From Aldrovandia affinis (taxonomy: Eukaryota; Chordata; Actinopteri; Notacanthiformes; Halosauridae), in NCBI GenBank assembly GCA_029706075.1, contig JAINUG010000037.1:736501-800500 (forward strand): 64,000 nt of DNA, written 5' to 3'. Below are positions 1-56,400 of the stretch, piece by piece (positions within the stretch are counted from its first letter, which is position 1; every line of letters begins with the position of its first letter). Made by a program: the position numbers and the translations under genes. The notes below the pieces were generated by a model. The model made no database searches, had not been told where the DNA came from, and saw only the letters and a program-made list of their open reading frames with translations.

Positions 1-24286
<24,286 letters not shown>

Positions 24287-24765
24287 CCGTCCCGTCCGTC
24301 CAGGGCGCTCGTGCCCCCCGAAAGAAACACCCCTCAGCTTGCTGTCTCGCGATGTGCCAAGACAAGGGACAGGAGTGTATGCTGACAGAGGAGCTCTCCT
24401 CTGTTGTGGTCAAGAACAGCAGAATGACTTCCCTCAGGGGACTGTTTTATATTTATCTTAAGTGAAACAAACTGATCGAGAAAGGCAAAGGAAGTCTTGA
24501 GCCAATTTGGTCTTCAAAATTTGGTATAACACGAAGAAGGAAAAGGAAGAAGAGGAAGCAGAAAACTAGGAAACTTTCTACTAAACTGTGAATCAAATAG
24601 GCCTCGAAGGTACTGGCTCGTGCCCACTCTTCCTACAAACTGGGATCCTGATTGGCTTATCGCTCTGTGCCACGGCAGGACAGAAGGATCGGCGGATTAT
24701 TTAATTTACCTCAGTGTGTTTCAGTTCTTATCAGTGTTACAATAAAAGCATATGAGTTTTTGTCT
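24287..24765 (+). other. entrep2: entrep2 3' UTR (proximal poly(A) site)
   Basis: Untranslated sequence after the TGA. An AATAAA hexamer at 24741-24746 followed by T/GT-rich DNA suggests cleavage near 24760-24770. Later AATAAA matches (for example near 26020) could give longer forms. Confidence 0.5.
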
Positions 24766-27300
24766 TGTGTGGCTTAGCTATTTTCTGAGCCCATTTGACT
24801 ACAGGTTTTGCTTTGACATGCCATTTATAAAACATGCTGTACATATCATAATATGCACACAATAACACTGATGAGATGCACATCATTTTGTGGAGCTCTC
24901 TAAAGAGGCATCTAGTTTCAAGAACTGTGCTTAGTATATAGATCTTAACACAATTTAGTAATTAGACCGTGATTATTCTTGTGAATTGTTTTTTTTTAAG
25001 GACTTTTTTTTTTAATGCACTCAAAATACTATTTTCCCCCTGGCCTTTTATACAGACAATCTTGCCTGCTATGTTGTCAAACATTGCCACTTATTGACAC
25101 ATTGCGGCATATTTTAGTTTTGCATGGCCAAACCAGCATTTGCCAATTGATTTTTTTTTCCGTGTCAACAGTATGATTGAATGTTGGCATTGCACTGCTT
25201 CATCGGGTAATATTTAAGCAACACTTCATAATTTGGGTAGACCAAGATCTTATAATTGACCTACAAACTCTTATGCCCATTGCATATCAACAAATTCTGA
25301 TTGGTTTACACTGAAAGTAAATTATTTTCTTGCTTAATGAAAGCCCACACATGGATTTATGCCTTAAACTATCTCAACAGAGATACTGTATGATGACAGT
25401 GACATCCTTAAAGTAGTTAAAATCAAAGGATATTTAATTTAAATGCAGAGCACATCTACCAGGAAAAAACATCTAAGGCTCTCTAATGTGAGATGCCTTC
25501 AAGTGTTCAATTTTCATGTATGTTATGTGTCGTTAATAATTTTGCCTCTCTGCGTCAAATCAAATTTGAAAATTGCCTCTTAGGTCTATTGCATGCATTT
25601 ATAAGTAGTATTGAGTAGAATGTTTAAATATAAATGATCTAACATCAACTTTGATATCATCTTTCAACACAACAGATAATGCTAGCTTCTGTTAACAGCA
25701 GAAATCAAACACCATAGAGTCATTACAAAGTAAATACATTGGAAATTATGTAAAGATATTACAGACAGGAACAGTTACACTTCCCTGTTCTACAGGTAAA
25801 CATGGGGAGAAACAATCATTCTAAAGTTGAATATTTAAACCATTTGTATACCTGTATTTTACCTTTTTGTTTCCCGAATTGTTTAATTTATTATGTATTT
25901 CAAAACACATAAATGGAACAACTGCAGTGAGAGGTATGTGAATGTATTACTTATACGCTGTACTTTGGAACAAATACGCACTACTCTTATTTGATTGGCA
26001 AATACTTATTCCTAGGCCATAAATAAAATAAACAGAGACATAGAGTTTGCTCTACTCTACCTCAGCAAAGCTACTCCACTAGAATGGTGTCCGCAATCTG
26101 CAGCAAGATACAGGTAACTGCCAAAATGAAGTAAGTAAACCCGAAGGATACAAAGTATATTGGAAGCAGGTCCTTCCACACAGGTGTGGAACCTGAGTTC
26201 CTTAAGCAATTAACATCCAATCATGCTTAGGGTCATGTATAAAGATGCTGGGCAGACCCAGTTGCCCATTATTTAGAGATCTCAGTGATTCTGAAATTGG
26301 GGTGCATTTCTATCCTGATGGGAGTGGTCTCTTTCGGGATGGCAATGTCCTCATCCACAGGCCACGAGTGGTCACTAAATGGTTTGATCAGCACGAAACC
26401 TAGAATAGGAGATCTCAGTGACTTTGAAAGAGGGGTGATTATTGGGGTACTTTTGGCAGGAGTTACAGTGACAGACTGCTCCAACTTGCTGATGATTCTG
26501 TAGTGATGTCAGAGACGGCGTTTTCCATCACCATCAACAAAACAACAAATTATGGAATTTCTTATGGAAGAATGATGTTGCATCTCTCCACAAGGCAAAA
26601 GACAACTCTTTATTGAAGATGACAACAGAAAAGGCAATACAATACAGACACACTCTCTCCATCATGCTGGGCTGCAGCTAAAATGAAGATGGCAGTGCAC
26701 ACACATGCATATATACATACATATATACTTCTGAGAAAATAACAATCTTATCCATCTTCTGTTATGTGTCTCCTTTTTAAAAATCTTTTTATCCTTTTAT
26801 CTTTTATATCTGAACCAAAAACTGCTTTTTTCTATCCCTAAAACAACCACTTCACCTCCCAAAATGCCACTTTGCTTCCCTAACTGAGCAATGGATAGAA
26901 AAGAGCAGAAGCTCTGTCCTATCCGTATGAGAACAAGAAATACCAGCTAGCACCCCTCCAACAGCGTTCCAGACACTTCCAGGCATTGTAGAAACTATGC
27001 CAAGACGAATTGAAGCTGTTTCCTTTATTTTGTGAGTTACCTGTACAATGTTGGCTCCATGCAAAACGCCTAATAGATATAATTAACATCAGTTTCTTCT
27101 TCAAGTGGTATCCTCTGAAATGTTTTTAGTAACTTATGTCTCATTTGAGAGGTCAACTACTATCCATATTGTATTTATTTTATATTGTGCTGGTTTTGGC
27201 CCATACAATGGCTCGCTTACAAACGTGGAACTGCACCTAGGAGTGTAAACGGATTTTGCATGCTGTTCGATTCGTCCCGCTGATCTAGGGTCAGTGGTCT
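24766..27300. other. intergenic spacer entrep2-golm2
   Basis: AT-rich spacer with no gene. Its only clear element is the Tc1-like deletion derivative at 26111-27043. Confidence 0.65.
26111..27043 (+). mobile_element. Tc1-like element, internally deleted (933 bp)
   Basis: Ends CAGGTAACTGCCAAAATGAA and, inverted, TTTATTTTGTGAGTTACCTG, each flanked by TA. It keeps transposase N-terminal sequence GDLSDFERGVIIGVLLAG (about 26405-26460) and a C-terminal remnant TMPRRIEAV (about 26991-27017). The middle, including the catalytic domain, is missing. CAGTGA-containing sequence near 26277 and 26409 suggests an internal partial duplication. Non-autonomous and dead as a gene. Confidence 0.8.
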
Positions 27301-27357
27301 GTCCTGAAATTGCACTGTAACTCCGCCCATCAGTGTCCCACCTCCAGTCAGGACTGT

Positions 27358-27401
27358 CCAATCACAGATGTCTGCGCACCGAGTACGTCTCTCGCGATTG
27401 G
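27358..27401. promoter_or_regulatory. candidate golm2 promoter motif cluster
   Basis: Within 44 bases there is a CCAAT box (27358-27362), a TCTCGCGA motif (27390-27397; resembles the BANP/TCTCGCGAGA element of TATA-less promoters) and an inverted CCAAT (ATTGG, 27397-27401). A CTCCGCCC GC-box-like sequence lies just upstream. Placed 1.1 kb before the golm2 ATG, it may be the core promoter of golm2 with an untranslated leader, or a divergent noncoding start. The transcription start is not determined. Confidence 0.4.
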
Positions 27402-28501
27402 ATGTAGCTATTGCCAGTTATCCAGAACTGGACCTCTCACGTAGAGTTACAGTTTGGTGGAAATATCTCGTCTGAAATAAAAGACCGCAGCTCCCTTTAT
27501 TGGAAAATTAACCGAGGAATTACCCACCGAAGAAAGATTTTTTTGGAAATGTTAGCAGTTAGTGTCATTTAGATTTTCGTACGATCAACTACACTGTGAA
27601 CCACCAGGCTATAACCTGTTACCAAAGATGCATTATCGTGTTTGCAGTCAGCTTGGCGTCAAAGGAAACGGTTGCTGAGAAGAGATGCCAAGGAAGTATC
27701 CATATAAACAAGGTTGTCAAAAACAATGCATGGACGTCTCCGATGAATATTAATCTGCAGTAAGCATAATGTCAGTCAAAAAATGTAATCAGACTAAAGA
27801 GTATATTTGGTTCATGGTGTGTGTTAGCCTGCCAGCAAGCAAACTGAGAAGCATTGTATCCGAGTAACATTAGCTAGCCAGCTAGCTGGAAGGACAAGGA
27901 AGTCGCATAGCTTGCTAGCTAGATAAATATTAGTTTATAACCGCGGCAGTTGTCACTAGCAAGCTTTTAGAGTTTTATTGACTTTTTCATGGCTTTCTAA
28001 TTATTTTACTTTGATTGACTGGTAGCCATGCGTGCATGCATAGCTTGCTAGCTAGGCAGCTACAGCTAATGCTAGTTTGCAAAGCGACCCTTGCAAATAT
28101 TTGAAGGATCGCTAGCTGTAGTTATCCCACTGATGAACGAGTCAGACAAGCCAGCCAACCGACTAGCGAGTTTGCCGATTAGTTGATCAGTCAAATGTGT
28201 GTTTGCACTCAAATCATGGACGCGTTTGCTCCGTGTGAAATCCGGTTAATGGTGCCGCTGCAACTAGCAAGCTAAGGTGGTGGAGGCCACGTCAGTGTCA
28301 TCGGATTTAAGACGAGTTTTATAGCGTCAGATTAATTTCGGTGCCACTAATCGCCGCTGTTCCAACAACAGCCAGGTGTGGGTGAAAAAAGAAGAAGTCA
28401 CCCACACCTTATTTCGCAATAAGCCAGCTAGCCGTGTCAAATTACCGTTCACTGGTAGCCAAGACCTGTGGCCCTAGGCGTCAGATCACAGACGCTCTCA
28501 A
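27402..28501 (+). other. golm2: golm2 leader/promoter-proximal region
   Basis: About 1.1 kb before the start codon, rich in TAGC/GCTAGC-type words (27870-28300) and becoming CpG-rich toward exon 1. The 5' UTR must lie here, but its start and any leader intron cannot be fixed by eye. Confidence 0.45.
27860..28300. repeat. TAGC/GCTAGC motif cluster upstream of golm2
   Basis: Repeated TTAGCTAGCCAGCTAGC, GCTTGCTAGCTAGATAA and similar words scattered through unique sequence, without a fixed period. Confidence 0.75.
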
Positions 28502-47513
<19,012 letters not shown>

Positions 47514-49215
47514 ACCGCAACAAGACTTTTAAAAACAAAACAAAAAACATCCGACGGGATAGGGAAGGCTTCTGTAAATCAAACCGGAATGACCGAGGAT
47601 AAACGCACAGGGGAAGAGCTCCATCGCTTTGGCTTTATTCCACTGGTGCTTTGATGTTGTCATTCTGTAGATGATTAGATACGGTAAAGATACGGCGGAT
47701 GGAATTTTCCTAGAATCTTCCAGTTAGGCCGGAGAAGCTTCTAAAGAAGTGGTACTGGTTAGAATATGATTCTATAACAGCTAAGAAATGAATGGTACAT
47801 TGTATTTTAATACTGTTTAGGAGATATTGTTCACTTCAGTACATCTGTCTGCCACTGTTCGACTTACGAATCCATTAATGTGAGGATACATTTCTGAGTT
47901 GGAGTGTGTGTGTGTGTGTGTGTGTGTGTAAACATACACTGTTGTAAATAGATTTAGCTTTTTTCCCTTGCAGAGAATGAAGGTATTTTACTTGTTCGGG
48001 ACTTTCTTTAGTAAACATACGGTCACCCGGTTGTGGGAGGCAGGACAATGAAGGACGTTGGCGTGTTGAGTTCAATGAGAGCTTTGCTGTCTGATGGGGA
48101 CAGAGGATCACTGTCAACTCAGGCTTGGACTCGGTCACTAACCCCCGACACGCTGGCTACTCAGTATGCTGGCACTCGACAAGAACATTGGTGTGACTAG
48201 AACTTTTCCCTTTTTTTTTCACTTTGTTTCTGGGAAGATGTTTCTGGATGAATGACTGGAATCTGTTTTGTCTATCCCTTGCAAAGCACCATGCTGTGAA
48301 AGAGGTTTGCGATTGGGCGCTCTGCGGGAACGCTTGCTGGTCAAAAAGAGGACAGCAAACCCTCACGCGGACGGCCAAAGCCAAGAACTTCCCCCACGGC
48401 TCCTGAAAGCATTGCCGAAATGTTTAGACATAATCTCTTGTGAGGAATGAAGGAAGGAACTGCTGCATGCGTTGGAAAATTGCAAGCTATGTTATCTAGT
48501 TCTTAGAGCGGCTGGAAGAAGAAAAAAAACAAAGATGGCAGCAACACGTAGTCCATGTCTGTCATTAGGAATCCATGCAAGGAGGACAAACTCATTGCAC
48601 ACCTGGAGTTAACACCTGTTCAGCAGCCTCCATTACTGTGCTTTTATGTATTACTCTTAGACATGTATAATGTACATAGCAAATATGACAAGAACTATTA
48701 TTCTTAACAGGCATTAGGGTAATGGGCCCTAAGGTAAATATTTCACCCTTGTGTAGATTTAAAAATCAGTAAAAACTGTGGGGCCGGCATAATGAATGTA
48801 CCTTGGTGGGTCTTTTTTTAATTTAATAATTATTATTCTTATGAGATGTAAAATAATTAATTGAACACTTATAGGTGATGAGACTATAACAAATAATATT
48901 GTTTATACTGAGCAAAGTAAAGCCAAACTGATTCCCATCTTGCCCACAAAGAAAGGTGTGTAGCCGTGATCAGCCCCTTAAAGAGAACGATGGCTCTTGC
49001 CATCGCTGTGATGGGAAGGGAAACAGTGTGGGGTTGTTCTGAGTTCCAGCATTGGCTGTTGCAGACCTTTCACAGTCACACAGGAAGTAAGAGAACCCCC
49101 ACCCCCTGTGTTTAATCATCATCATCACCATCATCAAAAATAACAGAATTGTTTCTGTATATGCCCTGAATGCGATGTAATCCTAATTTATTAAAGGAAG
49201 TCATTCATAGTTGTT
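47514..49215 (+). other. golm2: golm2 3' UTR
   Basis: About 1.7 kb after the stop. Contains a (GT)13 run at 47904-47929. An ATTAAA poly(A) signal at 49190-49195 is followed by a TTGTTGTGTGG element, giving a plausible cleavage site near 49210. Alternative shorter ends are possible. Confidence 0.5.
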
Positions 49216-52190
49216 GTGTGGTCTGTAACTTAACGAGGTTGGTCAAAGGGTGCACACCTGCAATGCTTAGAGTCAGGGGTGTAGATGTTTAAGTTCTGTG
49301 CCGTTTGCATTCAAGTGAATGTACAGTGGCCACAGAGCTACCGTAGCCCTTGGAACGCTAGCCCACTAATGTACTCAATTCATTCACATCGCTCTGTAAG
49401 CCTTTGGAATTTATGAATGTCTTGTGGAAATGTCAGCAGATGACACATACAGGCAACAACGGTTTATCTCATTGTGTTTGTTTCTGTGCTTCTGTCTGTC
49501 TCCGAACTGTGCCATGTGTGGGAGGGACGGTCCTAACCTGTAATTGAGTTTGTGATTTAAGTTAATTTTGATTTTCAAACAGGCTCAACTGGGATATCCA
49601 AGGATCTTTTGGGGCTTCTAACAAAAGGAGGCCCAAAAATATTACTCTATACATTTGTATTAGTAAGCTTACTTTTCTTTTCTTTTTTTAAACAAGGCCA
49701 CTCAAACAAGGTCTTTCACAAAACTGGATCCACATAACCATTGTTTCCTCTTTCACATAGAGAGCTAAAAATGCTTCATAGAACTAAATGTTATTTAGCT
49801 CTATAAATGTTTTAGAACTAAATAAAATAACATGTACTGCCACAGTGAAATACAAGGTCAATGGGTCTGTTGTGCTGGAATGAGTGGGAGAGAGTGTTGC
49901 TGTTCACAGTACTGGTGTGTGACAGCTGCCTACTCTGGAACAGGTTATGGAACTCCACAAGCAACACAATTTTTCACCATCTGTGAATAGGTTTATTTAT
50001 GCATTTATTTTTCATTGGAACTGTTGTCAGTCTACCCTCCTCTGAACCCCAAGCACACCAAAAACAAGAACTGGCTGACTATTCACATGGGGGATCAAAC
50101 CGATCTGATCAAATTATATAGTAGGCTGGATCACAAAATTGGGCCTTGTTTGTCTGCTAATTAATTGAATCGCAATTAATCCCACCAGATACCATTGAAA
50201 TGGATCAATGCCATCAGAGCATTTCTATCTGGATACAGGTGGCAACTAGCATCTTCCTTTATTTGTATGCATCCGTTTTTATGTGTGGATGTTTATCAAC
50301 CTTTTGTCAATATCGGGATAATGTGACTGAGGTTTACTATGTCCTCGGGTCAAAAAATACCCTTTTGAGTTTAACAGCAGTGAAAACCCCATCAATTATT
50401 TTTTTTCAGCATGAAATTTGATGACTTTTCCTGGAGTGACCCTATCATTAGAAAAAGTGAAACATTGCCCTTTTTAATATTTTTATAAAAGCTGTACAGC
50501 GTCAGGGTACAAAGATTGTACACATCTAGTACAGCAACAACAAAAATTTGGATGTGTGTTTTGTAGTAAAAATGAATGGTGGACACTGAATAAATACAGT
50601 CTCTGCCCTGGTGAAGTAGGAAAACACTTATTCGCCAATTTGTTGATGAGTGACAGGTTGTTTCTTCATGCAAAATAGGTTTGGGGTTTAAAATTAAATT
50701 AACACGCTTTATCATAGGGGTGCGACGCGGGTGGGTCCTTTTTACCTCTCCTCTACAGAATATGAAGATTACACAAAGGTTCAGTGGTTTAAATATATAA
50801 TGAAAGCTGATTAAATGTGATACTTAAAGGTCTTTGCAACAGACCCGATACCACCAGTTAGATCTTTCATTGCAATATATTGCCATGGCGACCGCTGTGC
50901 TTCCCCTTTTCCAACTCAATACATTTTTTTGTTGTGCAGTGCCGCGTCGCTACTGCCTGTATTTTCCTGGCGCGCAAGTCAATCTTTGTTGGGCGTTCAT
51001 CTGCTTGCCTTATGCTAATGTTGTACTTGTGCAATTACGAAGTACTAATTCATAGCCCCGGATATTAATGACTTGCAATCGCCATTCCTCCAAGGGAGAG
51101 ACAGCGTAAAAGGACACACATTTTAAAATGAGATGGGAGAGACGTTTCACCTCGCGAACGCCAGAGGCTTCTCATCCGAAACCGTGTTGCACTTGTGTGT
51201 GTTCACATCATACTCATCTATGGCTTAAATGGAGGCGCGGGAAAAAAAACATCCTTGTGAAAATGAGTCTTGATGTGATGGGCAGAAGTAAAGGGACTCG
51301 GGGGATGCGCTTGTCATTTTAGTCTTGTTGTGCAAAACAACAAAGACGTATGGCTAATTTCAACACTCAACATTGTATTTATCTTGAATAATGAAGAGTA
51401 TTTTCCAACCCTAGCTAAATGCATAGCTAGATGATTGTTCGTTTTTTGTGCCATCATGCCATGCCTTTCTCGGGCGCGCTCCTTGTGCTGGCGCGAAATT
51501 ACAGCTCTTATAAAAGGCAAGCCGTTTTAATGTGAAACCATTTATAACCATGATATAATCCAACGGTAGCTACAGCTATCGGAAGATGTCCACGATTTCT
51601 ATTATAGCAATTGGGGGGTTCTGGGTTGTATTCACAATGACAACTTCATATAGCCTATCGACAACTGAAAAGAATAACGAACGTTGCGGATATCTACTAC
51701 TGAATTCCGATATCTTTAATTGAATTTGAGATCATCTAGAACGAATGACATAATTTTGTCACTAATTTTGTCGTCTGGGTACGTTCAAATTAAATACTGA
51801 CAATTTAATTCAAATGATTAACAAATTAATTCCATAGAACTGGCCATATCTATACGTATATATACAATATATGTCAAGCATTCAGCTAACGTTAAGTAAC
51901 GTTAGCATTGTCACAAAATGACTATTCACATAAATGAGATGTTCAAATGCAGCGCGTGTACATTTTGCATTTAATTTAATAATTCTGGAATTCGATTGTA
52001 GATATCAACTTGGGACGGTAGATACCCGTAGTTCATTGAATATGTTGGATTTTAAACGGTAATACCTGCAGAACGAATTACACGTTGATTGAGCCATTAG
52101 CACCGCTCAAATCCGCCCTACCACTCGGCATCTACGCGGTGTACCTTGCATTGTCTTGATAAAAACAAGAAATAGGTAAGGAGGGGGGGG
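49216..52190. other. intergenic spacer golm2 to next gene
   Basis: AT-rich, with no coding sequence or clear repeat. The last kilobase has several ACGTTA/TAACGT words near 51890-51910 leading into the promoter. Confidence 0.6.
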
Positions 52191-52207
52191 GTCGGTGGGA
52201 GGCGACC

Positions 52208-52219
52208 TGCGCATGCGCC
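52208..52219. promoter_or_regulatory. NRF1-type promoter element
   Basis: TGCGCATGCGCC matches the palindromic NRF1 consensus. It sits in CpG-rich DNA just ahead of the presumed first exon, as in TATA-less housekeeping promoters. Confidence 0.6.
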
Positions 52220-52224
52220 GATGG

Positions 52225-52433
52225 TCTGCTCATCCGGGTCTCTGCCATTGAGAGTGTCGGTAAGGAGGCGGGAAATGGCGTCTGGAGGAGCAGCGCAGGA
52301 TCGGACCGACGGTCTCTGAACACAAGCTAGCTAACCAGTGACGGCTAAAGACAAGCGGCCGCCCCCGCCGCGGCTATCAACAGCCAGGCAAGCACAGCCA
52401 CCTCAACAACGAGATAACAGCAGTCCTTGGCAA
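52225..52433 (+). other. ctdspl2: untranslated first exon of the downstream gene, probably ctdspl2
   Basis: CpG-rich sequence ending in a consensus donor CAA|GTAAGT at 52434, followed by a long intron. No long frame starts here. The gene name comes only from synteny: as I recall, human GOLM2 is followed in the same orientation by CTDSPL2, whose first exon is also noncoding. The exon start is approximate. The CTDSPL2 N-terminus (MRLRTRK...) was looked for up to 64000 and not found, so the coding start must lie beyond the window or was missed. Confidence 0.42.
52275..52319 (+). other. short upstream ORF in the first exon
   Basis: ATGGCGTCTGG start with G at +4 and A at -3 (strong Kozak context). 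It encodes 14 residues, MASGGAAQDRTDGL, then TGA before the donor. If the exon is a 5' leader, this could damp translation of the main frame. Confidence 0.4.
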
Positions 52434-53480
52434 GTAAGTCAGCCCGGCAATATCGCGACCTTAGGTGTAGAGGAATATGAGTGTCGTATAAGTAAATATT
52501 TAGCTAGGTAACGTTGGCTAGCTATGAACCAGCAGCTAGTCCAGTAGCTACTAGCGAGTGCCCATCTAGCTAGTCAGCTAACTACTATAGTCTAGCAAAA
52601 GGTATTCTCTCTGTAGTTAGCTTGCATAACATCGGTCTCCACAATGGTCTGTTGGCTTGGGAACATGCCGTTCTGCAGCACGAAAAAAAAATCAGACAAT
52701 GCTTTTTTTTAAAAGTAGCTAGCAAGCTAATACTTCGCGCTAGCTATGGCACTTTGCTCTAATGCAATCAATCAGCTTCCTTCAATTAGCTAGCTAGGTA
52801 GCTAGCCAATATTGTAACGTTATGTGTTAGCAACTAGCTAGCTGAACTAACCAGCTAACAGTTTGCTGGCTAGCAAAGCTTGTTTTTTTCGGGCCAGTTG
52901 CTGAGATTTAAAACAACTTGTTAGTGATAACATTTGTTCCATTTCTTCTGTGTCGGGGAGGGGGGATAGACATGTTGAATAAATACCTATGTATGGTTTG
53001 AGAAATTTGAGCGGTTTTTAGGCCATGGCCTGCTTCTTCATCGCTTGCCTCGGGCTTGGGGTCCAAAACCATACCGAATTTCTCTTCCCTTTTCCCGCCT
53101 ACTTCGTCTCAGGTGTGGGGGGATGTTTGTTTCCGCGGAAACAAACAAGTCAGGTAGCAAGTGCTAACTAGCTAGTCAGCTTGTTAACGCCACACGTTAC
53201 TCCCAACAACTGTTAACGTTGCACCGCCCCGTAGAAGTCAGGCGCTGGTATGGATTTCGTTTGCTATGTATTACACGCGAATGTGTATTTTTTTTCTGTC
53301 CGGGAATTGTTTGATGTGTTACCAGGCTAATATAGCCGACTTGCTAACCCCCAGTTTTCATTCTGCTTGCTGCTTTTAATTGGGGGGCGTTGCTCTGCGA
53401 CGTCTTCTCGCTGCATGCCTGGAGTTCCAACATGTAGCTAGCTTGCCAGCTATGTTGGTTACCGTTAGATAAACGGCTAA
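52320..53480. repeat. TAGC/GCTAGC motif cluster around the downstream first exon
   Basis: More than a dozen words such as AAGCTAGCTAACC, TTAGCTAGCTAGGTAGCTAG and AACTAGCTAGCTG, mixed with AACGTTA words. No fixed period. Confidence 0.8.
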
Positions 53481-56400
53481 CTAGTTAGTGAACTTTTTGT
53501 AATGTTAACTAACGTCGAAGTTAAATATTCACTGAGCCCTAGAGACGCAATTTATGTTTTGTTAATAAGTTGAATGGTAACTATCAGCCTGTGACTTTGT
53601 AACAAGCAGCTGGCTACCATAGCTGAATGCGCTCTAGTTGCAGCGTAAGCGAACATTAATATTTTAAGACCCAACATCTAGCTTGCTACTTTGAATGAAT
53701 GTCACTCCTGGGAAATGGAATTGGAGTGTTGTCATTTTGAAGTTGGCTAACGTCACATAGCTTTTAAATCAGAGTAGCATTGCGACGTGGTAGTACACGT
53801 CTTGTGTACTGTACCTCCAAATATTTAACTACATTGAAATAATTGTGAGATTCAAAATTCCAAAGCACTTAAGAGAATGGGACAGTACTGTTTTAGTTTT
53901 TTGCTTGGATCTACGTTTGTGGTGAACTGAAGTTATTGAAAAGTTGGGGTTGAATTCATGCTTAGTCCGTATTGTTTGATCAGTGGTCTTCGACAACATC
54001 TCGACTCATTTGTGTTTGTGATCCGTTTGATATACCTATAGATTAATGAAGGTTGCATATAAGATTGTTGCAATGTCATCGATTCGTGTTACTCCGTATA
54101 CTTACTTTGTCCAGTAAATGTAATATTTTGAACTGTATCGTCCTGAATCGTCTTTAGTCTGTGCAGCTTGCAAACCTTTCTCAGTAGTCATTCTTCATCT
54201 GGGTGAGTTCAGTATTGTGTGCTACTGACCCTTATTATAGGGCAGTGTCTTGAATATTGGAATCCATGTTCTGCACAGTGTTTGCAACCTGTCTGGATGT
54301 TCTGTTGAATCTGAGAACATTTTTGGAATTGGTATTTCATTTGGGGGTCAGTGAATTAGGCTTACAGTCTTATGTTGATTGTCAGCTCCCTTTTAATAAG
54401 CAACAAATTCATGCTTTGGATGTTGTACAGCACAGGTGGTGGCTGTACTTTTCATAGCATCTCCAGTGCCCCTCTATTTTGGAAAGTTGAATCCACAAAG
54501 TCAAGTCAACATTGTTTCCCTCTTGGTATGCCTGCTGCCAGTCCCTCAGTGTGTTAAGAGATGCTCTTCCACCAATCATGTTAAGAACTTCTGTTTACAC
54601 CGTTATAAACATTGGTGTTCAGATTACAAGGTTTTTTTGTTTTTCAATGAATGTAATTTAAAAAAGTTAAGTGGACCCAACACATAAAAAAAAAAATTGT
54701 AAACGTGAATCATCAATCTAAGATTCTGTTGACTCATCTGTCCTATTGATCATCAAGAATGATCAAGAATGCTACTTTTACACTCGTGTGTGCTTTTGTC
54801 TGAGCTTCTTTTCCTCCACTTGAAAGGCAGCACTCCAGAGCAAGAGAGCAAGAGGCGTTCAGTAGCTGTCGTTTGCCGGCGCTGAAGTGACAAGTGAGAT
54901 CAGCCCCATTTTAACAGGTGGTGCAGCTGAGGTATACCAGCTGACAGGCAGGGCTTGCAGGGGGAGGGCGCGAGCAGCAGGGAGTCTCATGTCAGTGTGA
55001 TGGATCGGTTACGCCGGGACGCCGTTTCCCGCCCTTCACCCCCATCCGGTTGGTAGAACATAGAAGAGAGCGTGGTTGGGTGTGGGTCCAGTTCGGAAAT
55101 ATAGCCCCGGTCGAGTCGCCGTCAGCCGCCAACTATTAAGTCGCGGCGCGCCACAGCCGCTACATGCTGCTCTCTCGTATGCACGTGGTAACCCCAGAGC
55201 AAAGTGCGAAGTATACTTTGTGGCAGGGTGCTTTGAGGCTTCACCTCTCAACAGTCAGGGGTTTTCTATGGTTCTGTTCTCAAGCAGCCTCCTTTTTTGA
55301 GGAGACTTCCAGCCAAACATGACATTAAAATGTGTTCAGATTCTAATACTATATTGGACATGGGCGGCCATTTTTGTGCGGTGCATTGAGCGCACCCATC
55401 AACAGCTCAGTATTCGATGTTGTAAAATTTCTGGATAAGTAGCTATGTAATAATGTCTCCTGTATTACTGTGTTGATGAGAAAGTAGGATGCACATAGTT
55501 GGTTTAAACAAGCCCTTCAAGGGGCCTTTTCAATCAAACAAAGTGTCTGTATAATTGTCATTGAAGTTTTGTCTTGCGGTAATAACCAGTGTGACACGTG
55601 ATCGTTTTTTAAATATGTTAATGAAATTACCTGTTGATTACCTCTTATGAATGATTGCCTACTAAAGCTTTGTATTTAATTCAAATACACTGTTCTGAAA
55701 AAGGACATGGCATTCTAATAACCGAATGTATATGCAATTTACTTTATAGTGAGTGTTTTTCCAGCCTTAAAGCCACTGTAATTCTCCCAGGGAGACTTTA
55801 AAATAGTTTGTAATGTGGTCATGTGGATTGGGGTTCCACACCTTGCAGGACCATGTCAGGTAATTGGCTGGGACATTTGCCTTTTTCTCTGTCCAAAAAG
55901 TCCATTACAGCTTCAGCGATGCGCACCGTTTAGCTTCGTTTTAGTGTAAGCATCGGAGTAGAAAAATGCTAAACCTGTCATACTTTTGCACGCCAGTGTG
56001 TGTATAACACCCCTTCCTACTTAATTCAAATATTAGTTATTTTACATACAAATGTGATTTTTTTGCAAACAATTTTTTCTGCAGGATTTCAGAGTAAGCC
56101 AGTGGGTTTTGAAGAAAAATCACAATACAGTGTGTTTGTAGTTGATCCACGACTGTTTATTTGGTGTCAAACGGGTATTCGCGCCCGCAAAAGGAAAGCA
56201 CTCAGCGGCAATCGGGCAGCGATCCATAATACCCCGTCCAGACACGAGAGCCCTAAGTGTGTTTGTGATTCACCTTCCATAAATGTGTTTTGGGCCGATA
56301 ATTGAGCGGAGTCCTAACCCTCCCGAATTTGTAATGGAATTTTGCACATTGTGCTCACCAAACCAAGGGGATTAACAGGCATTTCCCTGACACACTCTCC

